From assembly GCA_007115705.1 (NCBI GenBank), contig QXEO01000433.1, forward strand, positions 1,108,803 through 1,172,802: a stretch of DNA of 64,000 nucleotides. The letters are read 5' to 3'. Shown here piece by piece: positions 11,866-21,966 of this stretch. Both the position numbers and the translations under genes were made by a program. Below the pieces are notes generated by a model that was not told the DNA's origin, made no database searches, and was given only the letters and a program-made list of their open reading frames with translations. This DNA comes from Dactylis glomerata. Taxonomy: Eukaryota; Streptophyta; Magnoliopsida; Poales; Poaceae. The stretch's first letter is position 1; each line of letters opens with the position of its first letter.

Positions 11866-13790
11866 CTAGCACACATGCCCGTGCGTTGCAACGGAATTCA
11901 CAAAAGCTGATAGTAAAATCAATCAGCTCTTCTAACCATGGCATCAATTCTCGTGTCCCACAACACACGCCACATCAGTCCGCATATCGGCAGAATAGCC
12001 ATGTGTCACCATCGTCACCTCATTCCACTTCGTGGAGGCCTTTGACTCCCTCAATGTTGATGCTCGTTAAAACCCTCCGCTTCAACACCAACAACCCCTA
12101 GGACTTTGTCAACGAATTCCCACCAAATTCGACTGATGTCGATATATATAGGGTTTAAAAGAGTACAGCGTATGAAGAAAAATACACATATCTTTTCCCT
12201 CCGACCCGCTCGTACTCGTTAGATGAATTCTCATCATAATTTCCACAATATGGAGCATGGCGATACATATTCATGCTCATCTGGCTGATAACTGGCGATA
12301 GCTACATTATAAAACAAGTTAATGTGCATTGAGGGAAATCAAGTAATCAAAACATAGGGGAAATTCCAATTCATATGTGTGGTCTGCAAAAGAACATGTA
12401 TCCATGTACACAGATCTAGCACTAAAAAACTTAGTCTAAAGCTAGCTGGCACTAAGGAGAGATATAAAAAGAATTCAGCTCAGAGAACAACAACAACCCT
12501 TCTTGATCTCCTCGGGTATGTTCACGCCGACTTCAATGTGCCCCTGGCTGCGCACTTGGGACTACGATTAGCATATATAAATCATACTACAATTAGTAGT
12601 GCATGGCCTGCATGCTGGGCAAACCGATCCAATCAGGTTAGGAACAAAAGGGAGCGAGGCTTGGAAGATCAGATCACTGCCCGTCTGCCGGCACCGGCCT
12701 GGAATCGTGTCGCTGAGGCCTCCGTCACTTGGATTCCGGTGAGCTTGAGCCTAGCACGATCTCGGGGGAGGAGGGAGCCAGACATGAGCTGCTCTACCAC
12801 CGCCCTCTCGGTTGGGGAACAGCTGAAGGGAGCCATCAGCCATCGTCGCCTCTATGGCCGTTGCATGTTTCTCCCCGGCGTGTGTATTGTCCTTGAATTT
12901 ATAGTTATCTCAGGTGGAAATCTACTCAATCAGTTCTCTCTGGATGCCAGGATGCTATGCAACGACCAAATCATGGGATGCCTGAGGAAATATGCATAGG
13001 ACTGTGCTCGTAAACATATAGAGCTAGGCTGCGTGGACAGCGGAAGACGTACTGACGCGATTTGCAACACGTTTGTTTGTTGGCCAATGATAGATAACAG
13101 CTCGGCCTCGGCTAGACATCCCCACCTCCACCGGTATGTAATGTCGAGAGCTCCCGCAACACAAGGTACCATCCTGCCAGCGCTCGACCACATCCAGTGC
13201 ACCCTTGAGTTCCTGACCTCCTCTGCCGTGCGCATATCGTGTAGATCCCAACCAACCTCACGTGAGGAAGGATGGTTGCAAACATTGTCCCGGGATCCCG
13301 GTGCGTCAGGATGGTGGGCTGCAGCTGCTGCGCGTGGTCGGGATCAATAGGAGTTGTCCCCTCCCCTCGCTTTGCTGCTCTGCATTACATTGTCCCGGGA
13401 TCCCGGTGCGTTAGGATGGTGGGCTGCAGCTGCTGCGCGTGGTCGGGATCAATAGGAGTTGTCCCCTCCCCTCGCTTTGTTGCTCTGCGTTCTTCTCCAT
13501 CGCCAGGTGATCTTGTTTTCATCATCGATCTGGTCTCTCCGCCGTGATATCCTTGATGGCGAGGAGTCACCTATATATACAGGGTGTGAGCAGTGAAACG
13601 TGCACGCTATGGAGACCTAAACCGATCAAGGTAGAATTGTTTCTAGCGACAGGACTCAGTAGTCTTCTCGAAACATGTGATGTACGAAGCAACTATGACG
13701 GACGAAGGCGCATCAACGGACGAAAACGTAAACAGGAACAGACCAAAACGTATTACCATCACGCACCTCTAGTAATCTTATTTGTAGAGA
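11866..13790 (-). mobile_element. Helitron 1 (non-autonomous)
   Basis: A 1925-bp insertion in the Sirevirus LTR with Helitron termini. On the minus strand it begins TCTCTACAAATAAG (after a host A) and ends TGTGCTAG followed by a host T. The 3' end has a subterminal hairpin, CCGTTGC-AAC-GCACGG, with one bulged T, 11 nt before the CTAG. There is no target-site duplication, as expected for insertion between A and T. No Rep/helicase is encoded, so it is non-autonomous. Frames of up to 206 codons (12379-12999 plus) look non-coding; I recognise no captured gene. A 105-bp tandem duplication lies near its 5' end. Confidence 0.8.
13283..13492. repeat. 105-bp tandem duplication in Helitron 1
   Basis: Units 13283-13387 and 13388-13492 are near-identical, with a few substitutions by eye. 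The period is 105 bp, that is 35 codons, so any frame is preserved across the repeat. Confidence 0.85.
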
Positions 13791-14446
13791 TTACATAATT
13801 ATCTTTAAGGAATGTGCAATTAAACAAACATTTATTTTCTTCAAGCACAAATCTTAAAAATGCTAGGCTGAACTAAGTGCACCACCAACAACTAAATAAA
13901 AGCAAGATAGCACAAGATATAATTCAGAAGTGATAGACAAGATATAAATATTTAAAGAACGAAGGCTATCACAAGGAAATAAACTCGGGTATAGAGATAA
14001 CCAAGGCACACGAAGATGAAGATGTATCCTGATGTTCACTTACATAAAGTAAGATAATCACCATTGGAGAGATGCGGGTAACCACGAAGGCCCCCGAACA
14101 CCATGAAGGCTCACCTTCTTCTCCGAATCCCCCACGAAGCTAGGACCCCTTCTTATAGTTAGCTTTTCCTCCACACCAGAGATGTCAAGCTCCACAACCA
14201 CTTCACAAATCCCATGAAGGGAAAAGCTCGGGGGTCTTCAAATCTTCCACAAAGAGGTCACTGCGGCACAATCCGCCAAGCCAACTAGGAGGTCACCTTC
14301 CAAGAACAAGCTCACTGTCTCTCACTCGAACAAATGGTAATGGAGAGTTCAACACTATGCAAGGATGCAAAGAAAGAACACAAGGAGAAGTGCTCAGATC
14401 CTTCTCTCTCAAAACTCACCCAAGCAACAAATTCAATGGAGGAGTT
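13791..14446 (-). repeat. Sirevirus 5' LTR, main remaining fragment
   Basis: This continues the LTR that begins at 11810-11865 (left end TGAAAGG in plus orientation, with an 11-G run at 11833-11843) after Helitron 1 is removed. It is cut again at 14446 by Tat-1, beyond which about 65 bp (30564-30630) appear to belong to it. It contains no genes. The assignment rests on the adjoining primer binding site and gag, and on remembered similarity to Maximus-type LTRs. Confidence 0.65.
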
Positions 14447-15356
14447 TGTCGATGGATTTCGTGTCGCAAGAACACGGGGTACCACGCGACGGACCCAAAG
14501 ATTCGAACGCAGGGGGCTGAACGTGTGAGATCTAGGATCGCAACGAAGCACGGTGACGGAAGTCTCGAGCTGTCGAACGCACTACGCACTGCAGAGAGAG
14601 AGATACTGAGCTTTACCCAGGTTCAGGGCCCTCGTGGTGAGGTAACACCCCTACTTCCTGCCTTCTTGTATTGCAACGCGATACCTCGCGAGGAGTACAA
14701 GGTCTTGATTACAGAGTTCTAGCTGGCCAGAGGTTGAAGAACCTGCGTGCCCAGCTAGCAACTTGGAGAAGATCCGATCCCCTCTAAGGGGTGGCGTCCC
14801 CTCCTTTTATAGCGCCAAGGTCCTCCTTCCCCTTATCTTCTTGGGGAAGGGGTTGCCACACACACGGCCAAGGAGGGTGGACAGCTGTAGACTACACTCT
14901 TCTGTAGACGTGGTCTTCGTAGGGTAGTGGCGCCGGTCCACAGGAGTGGGTGGAGGAAGCTGACGTCCTCCTTTGGCGCCCTGCACCGTCCACGCTATTT
15001 TTAGGGGGGTGGCCAACAACCACTGTGCCGCTTTGGGCAGGCACAACGAAAGTTGGTCTCCTCCCTGTCGGGGGTAGCGTGGGCGGTACGCGGTCTTCTG
15101 TCCTTCATCTTCTTGCTCCGCACGCCAATCGTGCTGAGCTGGCGTGGACTTGGTCTCTCTCTCCTCACCAGCGGGGGCTCGTGAGGAGGTCTTCTGGTCC
15201 TTAGCATTTTCCACCGTCGTTCTCCTCACGAGGCGCCTCCTTGTGAGGGTCTTCTCTGTAGCTTGAGTCGTTGATTCTCCCCTGGGCTGAAGATGGGCCG
15301 ATGACGGGGCCCAGGAGCAGGTGGACCGGGATACCCCGGTATCCAGAACACCGACA
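14447..15356 (-). repeat. 3' LTR of Tat-1
   Basis: A 910-bp LTR that pairs with 29655-30563 (909 bp) and differs from it by scattered transitions and a 1-bp indel. It carries TATAAAAG on the minus strand at 14814-14821. Frames such as 14807-15388 minus recur in the other LTR and reflect LTR sequence only. Confidence 0.92.
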
Positions 15357-15372
15357 GTAGCCCCCGGGAGCC
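15357..15372 (-). other. Polypurine tract of Tat-1
   Basis: Directly upstream of the 3' LTR on the minus strand the sequence reads GGCTCCCGGGGGCTAC, a G-rich tract at the expected priming place for plus-strand DNA. It is interrupted by pyrimidines, so weak as a polypurine tract. Confidence 0.5.
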
Positions 15373-15734
15373 TGACCCACGAACGCACCCTCTTGAGGAA
15401 GCGAAGGGCCGGGGCCCCCCGAAGCTGCTGGGCCCTCCAACGGCACGCGTCAATCGCGCGGTCAGAGGACCATGTGAAGAAGCGGAGGCTCCGGACACAT
15501 GGCGAGGCCGCAGCTGGAGAGGCAAAACGGCGGGCGACGCTACAGTCTCCGAGGCGTCAAACCGCCATGATGGCGCGTCGCTTCACTGCGGAGCGCAGCG
15601 TCGGCGCTTCGATTCCCGCGCTGGGATTTGACGCATCGACGCTAGACGCCCCCCTTAAATAAAGTCTCCTCGAGACCTCCGACACTTCACCTCCTTCCTC
15701 TAGTGCCATTTATTCCTCCGCGCCCCCCAAGCTG

Positions 15735-16499
15735 ATGGACTCCTCCGCCTCCGCCGCCGCCGCTGGACCAAGCTCCGGGGCCAAGCGCCGCGGACGCCCT
15801 CCGGGCAGCGGGATCAAGGTGAAGATCTCGGCCCGATGGACGCCCGGCGCCGGTGGACCCCTTCGCATCAGCGCGCTGAGGCCGGACGAGGTGAACCGCG
15901 CTGCCTTGAGGACCTCCGGCGCCCTGACCCTCGGGGGTCCCGCGCGCGGAGGCGCTCTGAACTCGCCGTCACCGCTAGCGGCGGCGCCTGCTCCCCGCGC
16001 CCCGGGGAGCGTCGACCGGGTCCTCCGGGAGGTGGAGGCCGCCCTGGGCCCCCCTCCCCCTACTGCAGATCCTCCGGTCCCGCCGGCGAACGGAGTGGTT
16101 GCCACTCCGTGCCACCTGGCGGCGGCGATGCTGGGACCCCTCACCGGCCTGGGGTCCCGCTTCCTGGAGCTCCTCGTCGTCGTCGACGCCCCGGTTTTCA
16201 GCTCCCTCCGGCTGCCCGACACCGTGCGGAGGGTGATTTACGCCCCCGGCGCGGCTGCCGGGGAGATTGCCCTGGGGGAGCAGAGCAGGCCAGATCTCCT
16301 CTGGCCTGTGGCCATCCTCCTCGGGGTGGGCGGCAACGCCGTCCTCTCCGGCCGCTGGAGGGCCTTTGCCCTCGGCCATCGCCTCCGCGTCGGCGACCAC
16401 CTCGTCTTCCGCTTCAAGCTGGGGACGCTGGAGGCTTCGGTGCGGATCTTCACCGCCGGTGGCGTTCGCCGCACCTACCCCCAGCCCACGGCGCAGTGA
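15735..16499 (+). CDS. Antisense accessory ORF of Tat-1: AT-hook plus B3-like protein (254 aa)
   Basis: An intact 254-codon frame runs on the strand opposite to gag-pol, between the pol spacer and the 3' LTR. Residues 17-28 (KRRGRPPGSGIK) match an AT-hook, which binds the minor groove of AT-rich DNA. Residues about 158-249 read as a plant B3 DNA-binding domain: LRLPDTVRRVIY, then LLWPVAI, SGRWRAFALGHRLRVGDHLV and a final RTYPQ, matching the family's LP...WPV...GW..F...L..GD..VF pattern. The middle is alanine/proline-rich. The start at 15735 has an A at -3 context (AGCTGATGG). The GC-rich codon use resembles grass genes. A damaged copy in Tat-2 (58641-59233) shows mostly silent changes in the B3 part. 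A DNA-binding or regulatory role is inferred; Tat-lineage elements are known to carry extra antisense ORFs. Confidence 0.8.
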   Translation: MDSSASAAAAGPSSGAKRRGRPPGSGIKVKISARWTPGAGGPLRISALRPDEVNRAALRTSGALTLGGPARGGALNSPSPLAAAPAPRAPGSVDRVLREVEAALGPPPPTADPPVPPANGVVATPCHLAAAMLGPLTGLGSRFLELLVVVDAPVFSSLRLPDTVRRVIYAPGAAAGEIALGEQSRPDLLWPVAILLGVGGNAVLSGRWRAFALGHRLRVGDHLVFRFKLGTLEASVRIFTAGGVRRTYPQPTAQ

Positions 16500-17617
16500 A
16501 GAGGAGGTCCTGGCGCTGTAGTCTTCTGGGAGGGGAGCTAGTCTCCTCCCCTCTTTTGTCGTGTAGTCCTCGCCGGCGGGGTATGCCCCGCCGTGCCTTT
16601 GCTCCTCCCTTTGATGGGATTACTTCAATGAAGTCCGCTTTCTAACTGTCTTGCACTTCGACTTCCAATGCTTTTCATTGTCCTGGTCATTCGCACGCTC
16701 GAGAGCCCTGGTGAGCTGTTAGCGTCGTCGGGAGGCCTCCCTTCGCCTCAGAGCTCAAGATGGGGTCGGCGCCGACGACACATTGGACGATTCCTGAGAC
16801 AAGAAGTTGAAGAAAGAGTTGGAAAAGAAAAACCCCAAATCCTCGAAAACGGAAAACAAGTCGATAAAACAAACGAAAAAAGAAGGTGAATAAGATGCCC
16901 CTGTGACCGGCACAGGGACCTTCTCCGTCGTGGAGGAGCAAATTGCCGCGCGTGGCGATTCACGGGGCCTTCTTCGTCGTTGAGGGAAGCTGGACCCTCA
17001 CGGACGTGAAAACGTCGACGCTTAAGAGAGCCCACAGACCGTCGACACCTCGCAAGGGTTGCTCTCGAGGTGAAGGGCCTAGCGCGGACCTCTGGATCTG
17101 CGTCTCCTTCGCAAGATGATCGGAGCGGCCTTGGTCTTCAATAATCCTGCCACGTTAAGCCTTCCTCGATAGAGGGAATCTTCCTGCGGATACTTGTCGC
17201 ATCGACGCATTCTTGCCTCCTCGTGAGGGTTGCTCACGAGGGGTAGGTCCTTAGTGGGTGCCTTGGGGCACACCTTGGACTTTGCTCGAAGATTTTTTAT
17301 TTTCCGATGTACTTCGCGAGGAACTAAGCACCATGGGTATTTAGAGGTGATCGATAACAGGGCCGTCGCCCCCGACCAGAGCTCACTCCCTTCGGGTTTT
17401 TCGGGCTCGCTGTTTTCCGGGCGAAGGCCCCAGCATAGACACCGTGCCTAGCCCCCTTCCGTGTGGAGTACAATAGAAAATAAATGGACTTCATGCCATT
17501 TTAATGTCATGCCGAAGCAGAGGCGCTATGCTGCGCGATAACTTAATATCAGTGCTTAAGAGCAGTTTGAGCTGATACAAGTGCCGTGAGAACGGTCTTT
17601 ATCTCCTCGTGAGGAAC
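16500..17617. other. Non-coding spacer between Tat-1 integrase and antisense ORF
   Basis: 1.1 kb without a convincing frame on either strand. It is rich in CTCGTGAG/CTCACGAG motifs, including one perfect hairpin (17219-17241) and a decayed relative at about 17048-17073. The homologous spacer of Tat-2 (44482-44993 plus 57979-58640) has the same layout. It may hold the promoter and leader of the oppositely oriented ORF's neighbour or the 3' UTR of pol; this is not resolved by sequence alone. Confidence 0.6.
17219..17241. repeat. Perfect hairpin CCTCGTGAG / CTCACGAGG
   Basis: A 9-bp perfect inverted repeat with a 5-nt loop (GGTTG). The equivalent structure in Tat-2 is at 44872-44894 with the complementary loop CAACC. 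A diverged version lies about 170 bp away in each copy. Confidence 0.7.
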
Positions 17618-18514
17618 CTAAGGGTAGAACTTTCGCAGATGAGCTATGTTCCACGGGTTCCCCACCGGCACGCCTTCTGCGGTTTCCAGCCGCGCCGAGC
17701 CTGGCCTGGCGATGTGCGTCACCTTGAAGGGTCCTTCCCACATTGGAGAGAGCTTGTGCAGGCCCTCGCGAGAGAGTATTCTCCTCAGCACCAGGTCACC
17801 GACCTCCAGAGTCCTTGCTCGAACATGGCGTCAATGGTAGCGGCGTAGTCCTTGCTGGTACCTCGCGGCGCGGAGCGCGGCTTGGCACCGAGCTTCTTTG
17901 AGCAGGAGGAGACGATCCTTGATGAGGTCCTCTTGGCGAATTTCGTCGAAGGCGAGCACTCTTGGCGACCCGAACTTGACGTCGGTGGGAAGAACAGCCT
18001 CCGCCCCATAGACCAGGAAGAAAGGGGTCTCTCTAGTGGGTTTGGTGGCGGTAGTCCTGATGGACCACAAGATGGATTGGAGGTTGTCTAACCATTTTTT
18101 GCCGCAGGCTTCGAGCTTGGCGTTGAAGCTTTTCGTCTTGAGTCCCTTGAGGACCTCGGCGTTAGCACGCTCGGCTTGGCCATTACTCCGGGGGTAGGCG
18201 ACGGAGGCGAAGCAGATCCTGATGCCGGCCGATGCACAGTACTCCCGGAACAGTCCGCTGGTGAACTGGCTGCCGTTGTCGGTGATTATGCGGTTAGGCA
18301 CACCAAAACAACAGACCAGTCCACGGATGAACTTGACTGCGGACCTGGCCGGGATGGTGCACACCGGTTCCACCTCCACCCACTTGGTGAATTTGTCGAT
18401 GGCGATGTAGAGGTAGAGGTAGCCCCCTTGCGCTCTGGGGAATGGACCCAGGATGTCCAACCCCCAAACTGCAAAGGGCCAAGTGAGTGGGATGGTTTGC
18501 AGCTCCTGCGCCGG
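17618..18514 (-). pseudogene. int: Tat-1 integrase catalytic core and C-terminus
   Basis: Continues in frame from the zinc-binding domain. DDE catalytic residues are visible in WGLDILGPF, ITDNGSQFTSG and PRSNGQAERANAEVL. An in-frame TGA at 17831 (Tat-2 has AGA) interrupts the C-terminal domain, which otherwise continues through LSPMWEGPFKVTHIA and ends at TAG (17618). The integrase inserts the DNA copy into the host genome in the nucleus. No chromodomain follows, as expected for Tat elements. Confidence 0.87.
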
Positions 18515-19654
18515 CTAGTGGATCTGCTTGGCATGGAACTGGCACGCCTCGCACCTTTTGACCATCTCCGCCGCATCCCCGAGCGCTGAAGGCCAGTAGA
18601 AACCACTTCGATACGCCTTTGCGGCTAGAGTTGCAGCAGAAGCATGATGGCCACATTCGCCGGCGTGGATGTCCCTGAGAAGCTCCTGGCCTTGGTGAGT
18701 AGATATGCACTTCAGAGTGACGCCGTTTGGGCGACGCCGGTACAAGTCACCATCCTTGACGCAATAGCCTGAAGCTTGGTGCACGATCCTTTCGGCCTCC
18801 TCTTCATCCTCGAGAAGCCTGCTGCTAGTGAGGAAGGCCTTGAGCTCGAGAATCCAATCCACTTCCTCCTGCCGTGCCAATGCCAGAAGGACGCGGTCAC
18901 CCGAAGGAGGCCCGCAGTCTGGAGCCCCCTGCTCCGGCGGTGGCGGCAGGGCAGGTGAAGGGTCTGATCCAGATGATGGTGGAGAAGCGGATGGCTTGAA
19001 GAGACGCTCCTCAAAGACGCCGGCAGGTTGTGCCAGGCGGTGAGAGGCGCGCTTGGCGATCTCGTCGGCTTCCACATTTTCTCCTCTCGGGATGTGCTTC
19101 AGCTCCAATCCTTGGAAGCGTTTTTCCATCTTTCGATGCTCCTCGAGATAGGCCGCCATGTGCTCGTCCTTTGGAGTGTAGCTCTTGTTCGAGAAGTTCA
19201 CAACCAGCTGTGAATCTCCCTTGACGATGATGCGCTTGATGCCCAAAGCGTGTGCCGCCCTTAAGCCGGCGAGTAGTCCTTCGTATTCCGCGATGTTGTT
19301 GGAGACCTTGTGCTCAGGCTTAAAGCAGAGCTGTACGGCGTAGAAGAGTTTGTCTCCAGAGGGAGAGGTTAGGACAGCACCAGCTCCCGCGCCGGGGAGG
19401 TTAAAGGCGCCGTCGAAGTGCATGACCCAGAGGCCTGGGGCCTCCTCTCCTGGGAGCGTTGACTCCACCTCTGGAGGCTCGTCGGCGAACGGATTGGTCC
19501 ACTCTGCAGTGAACTCGGCCAAAGCCTTGCTCTTGATTACCTTTGTAGTTTTGAAGGAGATCTCGAAGGGTTGAAGCTCCACGGCCCATTCTGCCACCCG
19601 CCCGGTGACATTGGGATTGCGTAGGATGGTCTCCAGGGGACGATCGGTTACCAC
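18515..19654 (-). pseudogene. pol: Tat-1 RNase H end, second RNase H and integrase zinc-binding domain
   Basis: In frame with the RT segment. It contains VTDRPLETILRNP (end of first RNase H), then a complete second RNase H of the archaeal type with the acidic residues in MHFDGAFN, NNIAEYEGLLAGL, VKGDSQLVVNF and ENVEADEIAKRASH. This duplicated RNase H is a hallmark of Tat elements. A variable proline-rich linker follows, then the integrase HHCC domain (ECGHHASAATLAAKAY...CEACQFHAKQIH). The segment ends in TAG at 18515-18517, where Tat-2 has CAG. Confidence 0.88.
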
Positions 19655-19669
19655 CTTTGTCGGGTAACC

Positions 19670-21059
19670 CTAGAAGTAGTGGCGTAGCTTCCGCGAAGCG
19701 ATGAGCAGGGTGTAGAGCAGCTTTTGCTGCATGGTGTAGCGTTCCCGAGCGTCACGTAGCACCGTGCTGACGAAGTATACGGGCTTCTGCACCTTGGTGA
19801 CACCCTCGGGAGGTTCCTCCTCGGGAGGCCCTTGAGCGTTGCTCTTAGAGAGCGGCTCGGTCGGCGTAGATGTGGCGGGCGGCTCCTCTTGAGGAACGGG
19901 AGGTGCAGCGGCCTCTTCCTCGCGAGGTGCCCCCTGACCGGGAGGATCGACCTCTCCCTTGGCGATCACCTTTGCGTCTCGCTCCGCAACGAGTACGGCA
20001 CTTGCGGTCCTTGGAGTCGCCGCGATGTAGAGTAGCAAGGGCTCGCGGGCTGCTGGGGCAACCATGATCGGTGGGCTCGTGAGGTACCTTTTCAACTCAG
20101 CGAAGGCCTTGTCGGCTTCCGGAGTCCACTCGAACTTCCCAGCGCATTTCATGAGCTTGAAGAAGGGCAAGGCATTCTCCCCACTCCTCGCGATGAAGCG
20201 CCCCAGAGCTGCCATGCATCCCGCGAGGCGTTGCATCTCCTTGAGATTGCGTGGCGAACGCATTTCCTCGATGGCCTTGACCTTGTCAGGGTTCGCCTCT
20301 ATCCCGCGATGGGACACGAGGAACCCCAATAGTTTTCCCGACAGTACGCCGAAGGCGCACTTGGCGGGGTTGAGCTTGATATTTACCTTCCTCAGGTTGA
20401 CGAATGTTTCCTCCAGATCCTCGATGAAGGTGTGACTCTCGCGAGTCTTGACGACGATGTCGTCGACGTAGGCCTCCGCGTTCCTTCCCATCTGATCCCC
20501 CAAGGCCTTGCGCATGAGCCTTTGGAAGGTGGCTCCTGCGTTCTTCAGACCGAAGGGCATGCAGACATAGCAGTACACACCACAAGGCGTGATGAAGGCG
20601 GTCTTCTCCTCATCCTCCTTCGCCATCTTGATCTGATGATAGCCGGAGAAAGCATCCAAGAAGCAAAGGAGGTCACAGCCGGCGGTGGAGTCGACGATTA
20701 GATCTATCCTTGGGAGCGGATAAGGATCCTTGGGGCAGGCCTTGTTGAGACTTGTAAAGTCCACGCAGAGGCGCCCACTGCCATTTGCCTTTGGGACGAC
20801 CACCGGATTCACAATCCAGGTGGGATGGGCTACCTCGCGTATCAGCTTGGCCTTCTTCAGTTTCTCTATTTCCTTGACTATGAAGTCCTGCTTCTCTTGC
20901 GCTTGCTTCCTAGTCTTCTGCTTCACGGGGTGTGCCTGGGGGCACACGGCTAAGTGGTGCTCAATCACCTCCCTGGGAACGCCGGGCATATCTGACGGAG
21001 TCCAAGCGAACATGTCAGAGTTTGCCCGCAGGAAGGTGACGAGCGCGCTTTCCTATTTG
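19670..21059 (-). pseudogene. pol: Tat-1 reverse transcriptase and first RNase H (N-terminal part)
   Basis: This is the RT of a Tat-type gypsy element. It opens in the LRANSDMFAW segment and has LCVDFTSLNKACPKD, FSGYHQIKM, MPFGLKNAGATFQRLM and the catalytic AYVDDIVVK. A decayed-looking RNase H follows, in which a proline/glutamate-rich insert splits LLYIAATPRTASAVL from VYFVSTVL. In-frame stops are TAG near 21053 (upstream of the first methionine) and TAG at 19670-19672, where Tat-2 has CAG. Upstream, the frame is cut by the nested element at 21064. It would copy element RNA into DNA in the particle. Confidence 0.88.
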
Positions 21060-21064
21060 GGGGA

Positions 21065-21867
21065 TGTTGATGGCACAATTTGGCTAGTTAATTATATCAT
21101 TGGCCAAATTAATTTAATCATTGATCAAGTTAATTGACTGATAAATTCTTCAAGAATCATAATAGAGATTTTGCACGGATTAGCAGATACCTAGCACAAG
21201 TCCTAGCTGAACTCAGAGATATTCTACAACGATTGCTGCCTGGGACAAGTTCAAGCTGGAAGAATATTTGCAAAGGTTTTACAGCCACGGAAGGAAGAAG
21301 CCCAACAAGAAAAATCATATGCATGATTGGTCGCTTTCATTATCTCTTGTCATTAGCATCCTTGCCGGAATATTTTATTGTTTCCTTGGAGGCTCGATTG
21401 TATTCCTACCTGACCTGGGTTTGGAGATGTCACGTATTAGCTTGCAAATAGACTAGGCAGGTATCTCATATATGTGTAACCGAATCAATTAAGGACACAA
21501 GTCCTATTCGGTTTAGCTTTGGATTTTTATTCCTACACGATACCGCTTCTTTCTTGTACGCAAAGTCCGGCGCCTATATATAAAGAGGACACGGCCGATT
21601 GAGAAGATGATCCAATCGAATCTACAGAATACATCTACCTACTTTGTTTCGCTATTTCTTTTACGTACTTTATTTTATCGCTATTCTTCTGCCATGCCCT
21701 AGCAGCCCTAGGGTTTGGATCATCTTTGCCGTTTTGCACTGAAAAGCAGTCGTCTCTTCTCCACGAAAGCGAGGGGATCTTTGTTGCTTTGCTCGGAAAG
21801 CATCCGTTCGTCGTCACGAAAGCACGGCGATTATCCTGGTGTTGCGCGGCAGTTTTGCGTGCCAACA
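21065..21867 (+). repeat. 5' LTR of nested non-autonomous element
   Basis: An 803-bp LTR, TGTTGATGG...GCCAACA, with a TATA box at 21575-21584 and the element's primer binding site immediately after. Confidence 0.92.
21575..21584 (+). promoter_or_regulatory. TATA box of nested element 5' LTR
   Basis: CCTATATATAAAGAGG in the LTR, repeated at 26801-26810 in the 3' LTR. Transcription would start about 30 bp downstream and run into the long ORF. Confidence 0.7.
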
Positions 21868-21871
21868 CAAT

Positions 21872-21889
21872 TGGCGACTCCGCTGGGGA
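21872..21889 (+). other. Primer binding site of nested element
   Basis: TGGCGACTCCGCTGGGGA begins 4 nt after the LTR end. It is a tRNA-complementary type common in cereal gypsy elements; the tRNA identity was not checked. Confidence 0.75.
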
Positions 21890-21966
21890 AGAAGCATCGA
21901 GCGGTCTCCAGCCCGTTCCTGCTACGTAGAGAGAGTCATCGACAGACTGCAGTCTACTACGGTAAC

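Larger units (their letters stand above)
5226..14446 (-). mobile_element. Sirevirus (Ty1/copia) 5' portion, interrupted
   Basis: Minus-strand copia element of the Sirevirus type (Maximus-like, from memory). In element order it has a 5' LTR split over 30564-30630, 13791-14446 and 11810-11865, then a perfect initiator-Met primer binding site, then gag (9786-11765 continuing at 5587-5918), then non-coding sequence to about 5226, where the element is truncated. It is interrupted by a solo LTR (5924-9785), Helitron 1 (11866-13790) and Tat-1 (14447-30563). Integrase, RT and the 3' LTR are absent. Positions 5226-5586 hold no recognisable gene. Confidence 0.75.

Noticed and set aside
12379..12999. 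206-codon plus-strand frame in Helitron 1
   Set aside because: Low-complexity, no domain and no conserved start context. More likely chance in captured non-coding DNA.
15836..16645. 269-codon plus-strand frame rich in Arg and Pro
   Set aside because: It is an alternate frame of the B3-type ORF at 15735-16499. Composition is typical of GC-rich shadow frames and no domain is visible.
18176..18589. 137-codon plus-strand frame opposite Tat-1 integrase
   Set aside because: It is an antisense shadow of the integrase core; the minus-strand DDE motifs explain the sequence.
21715..21966. Possible start of the nested-element ORF inside its LTR (1030 codons)
   Set aside because: The frame is open there, but the region is LTR and primer binding site. 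The ATG at 21967 is the first after them.
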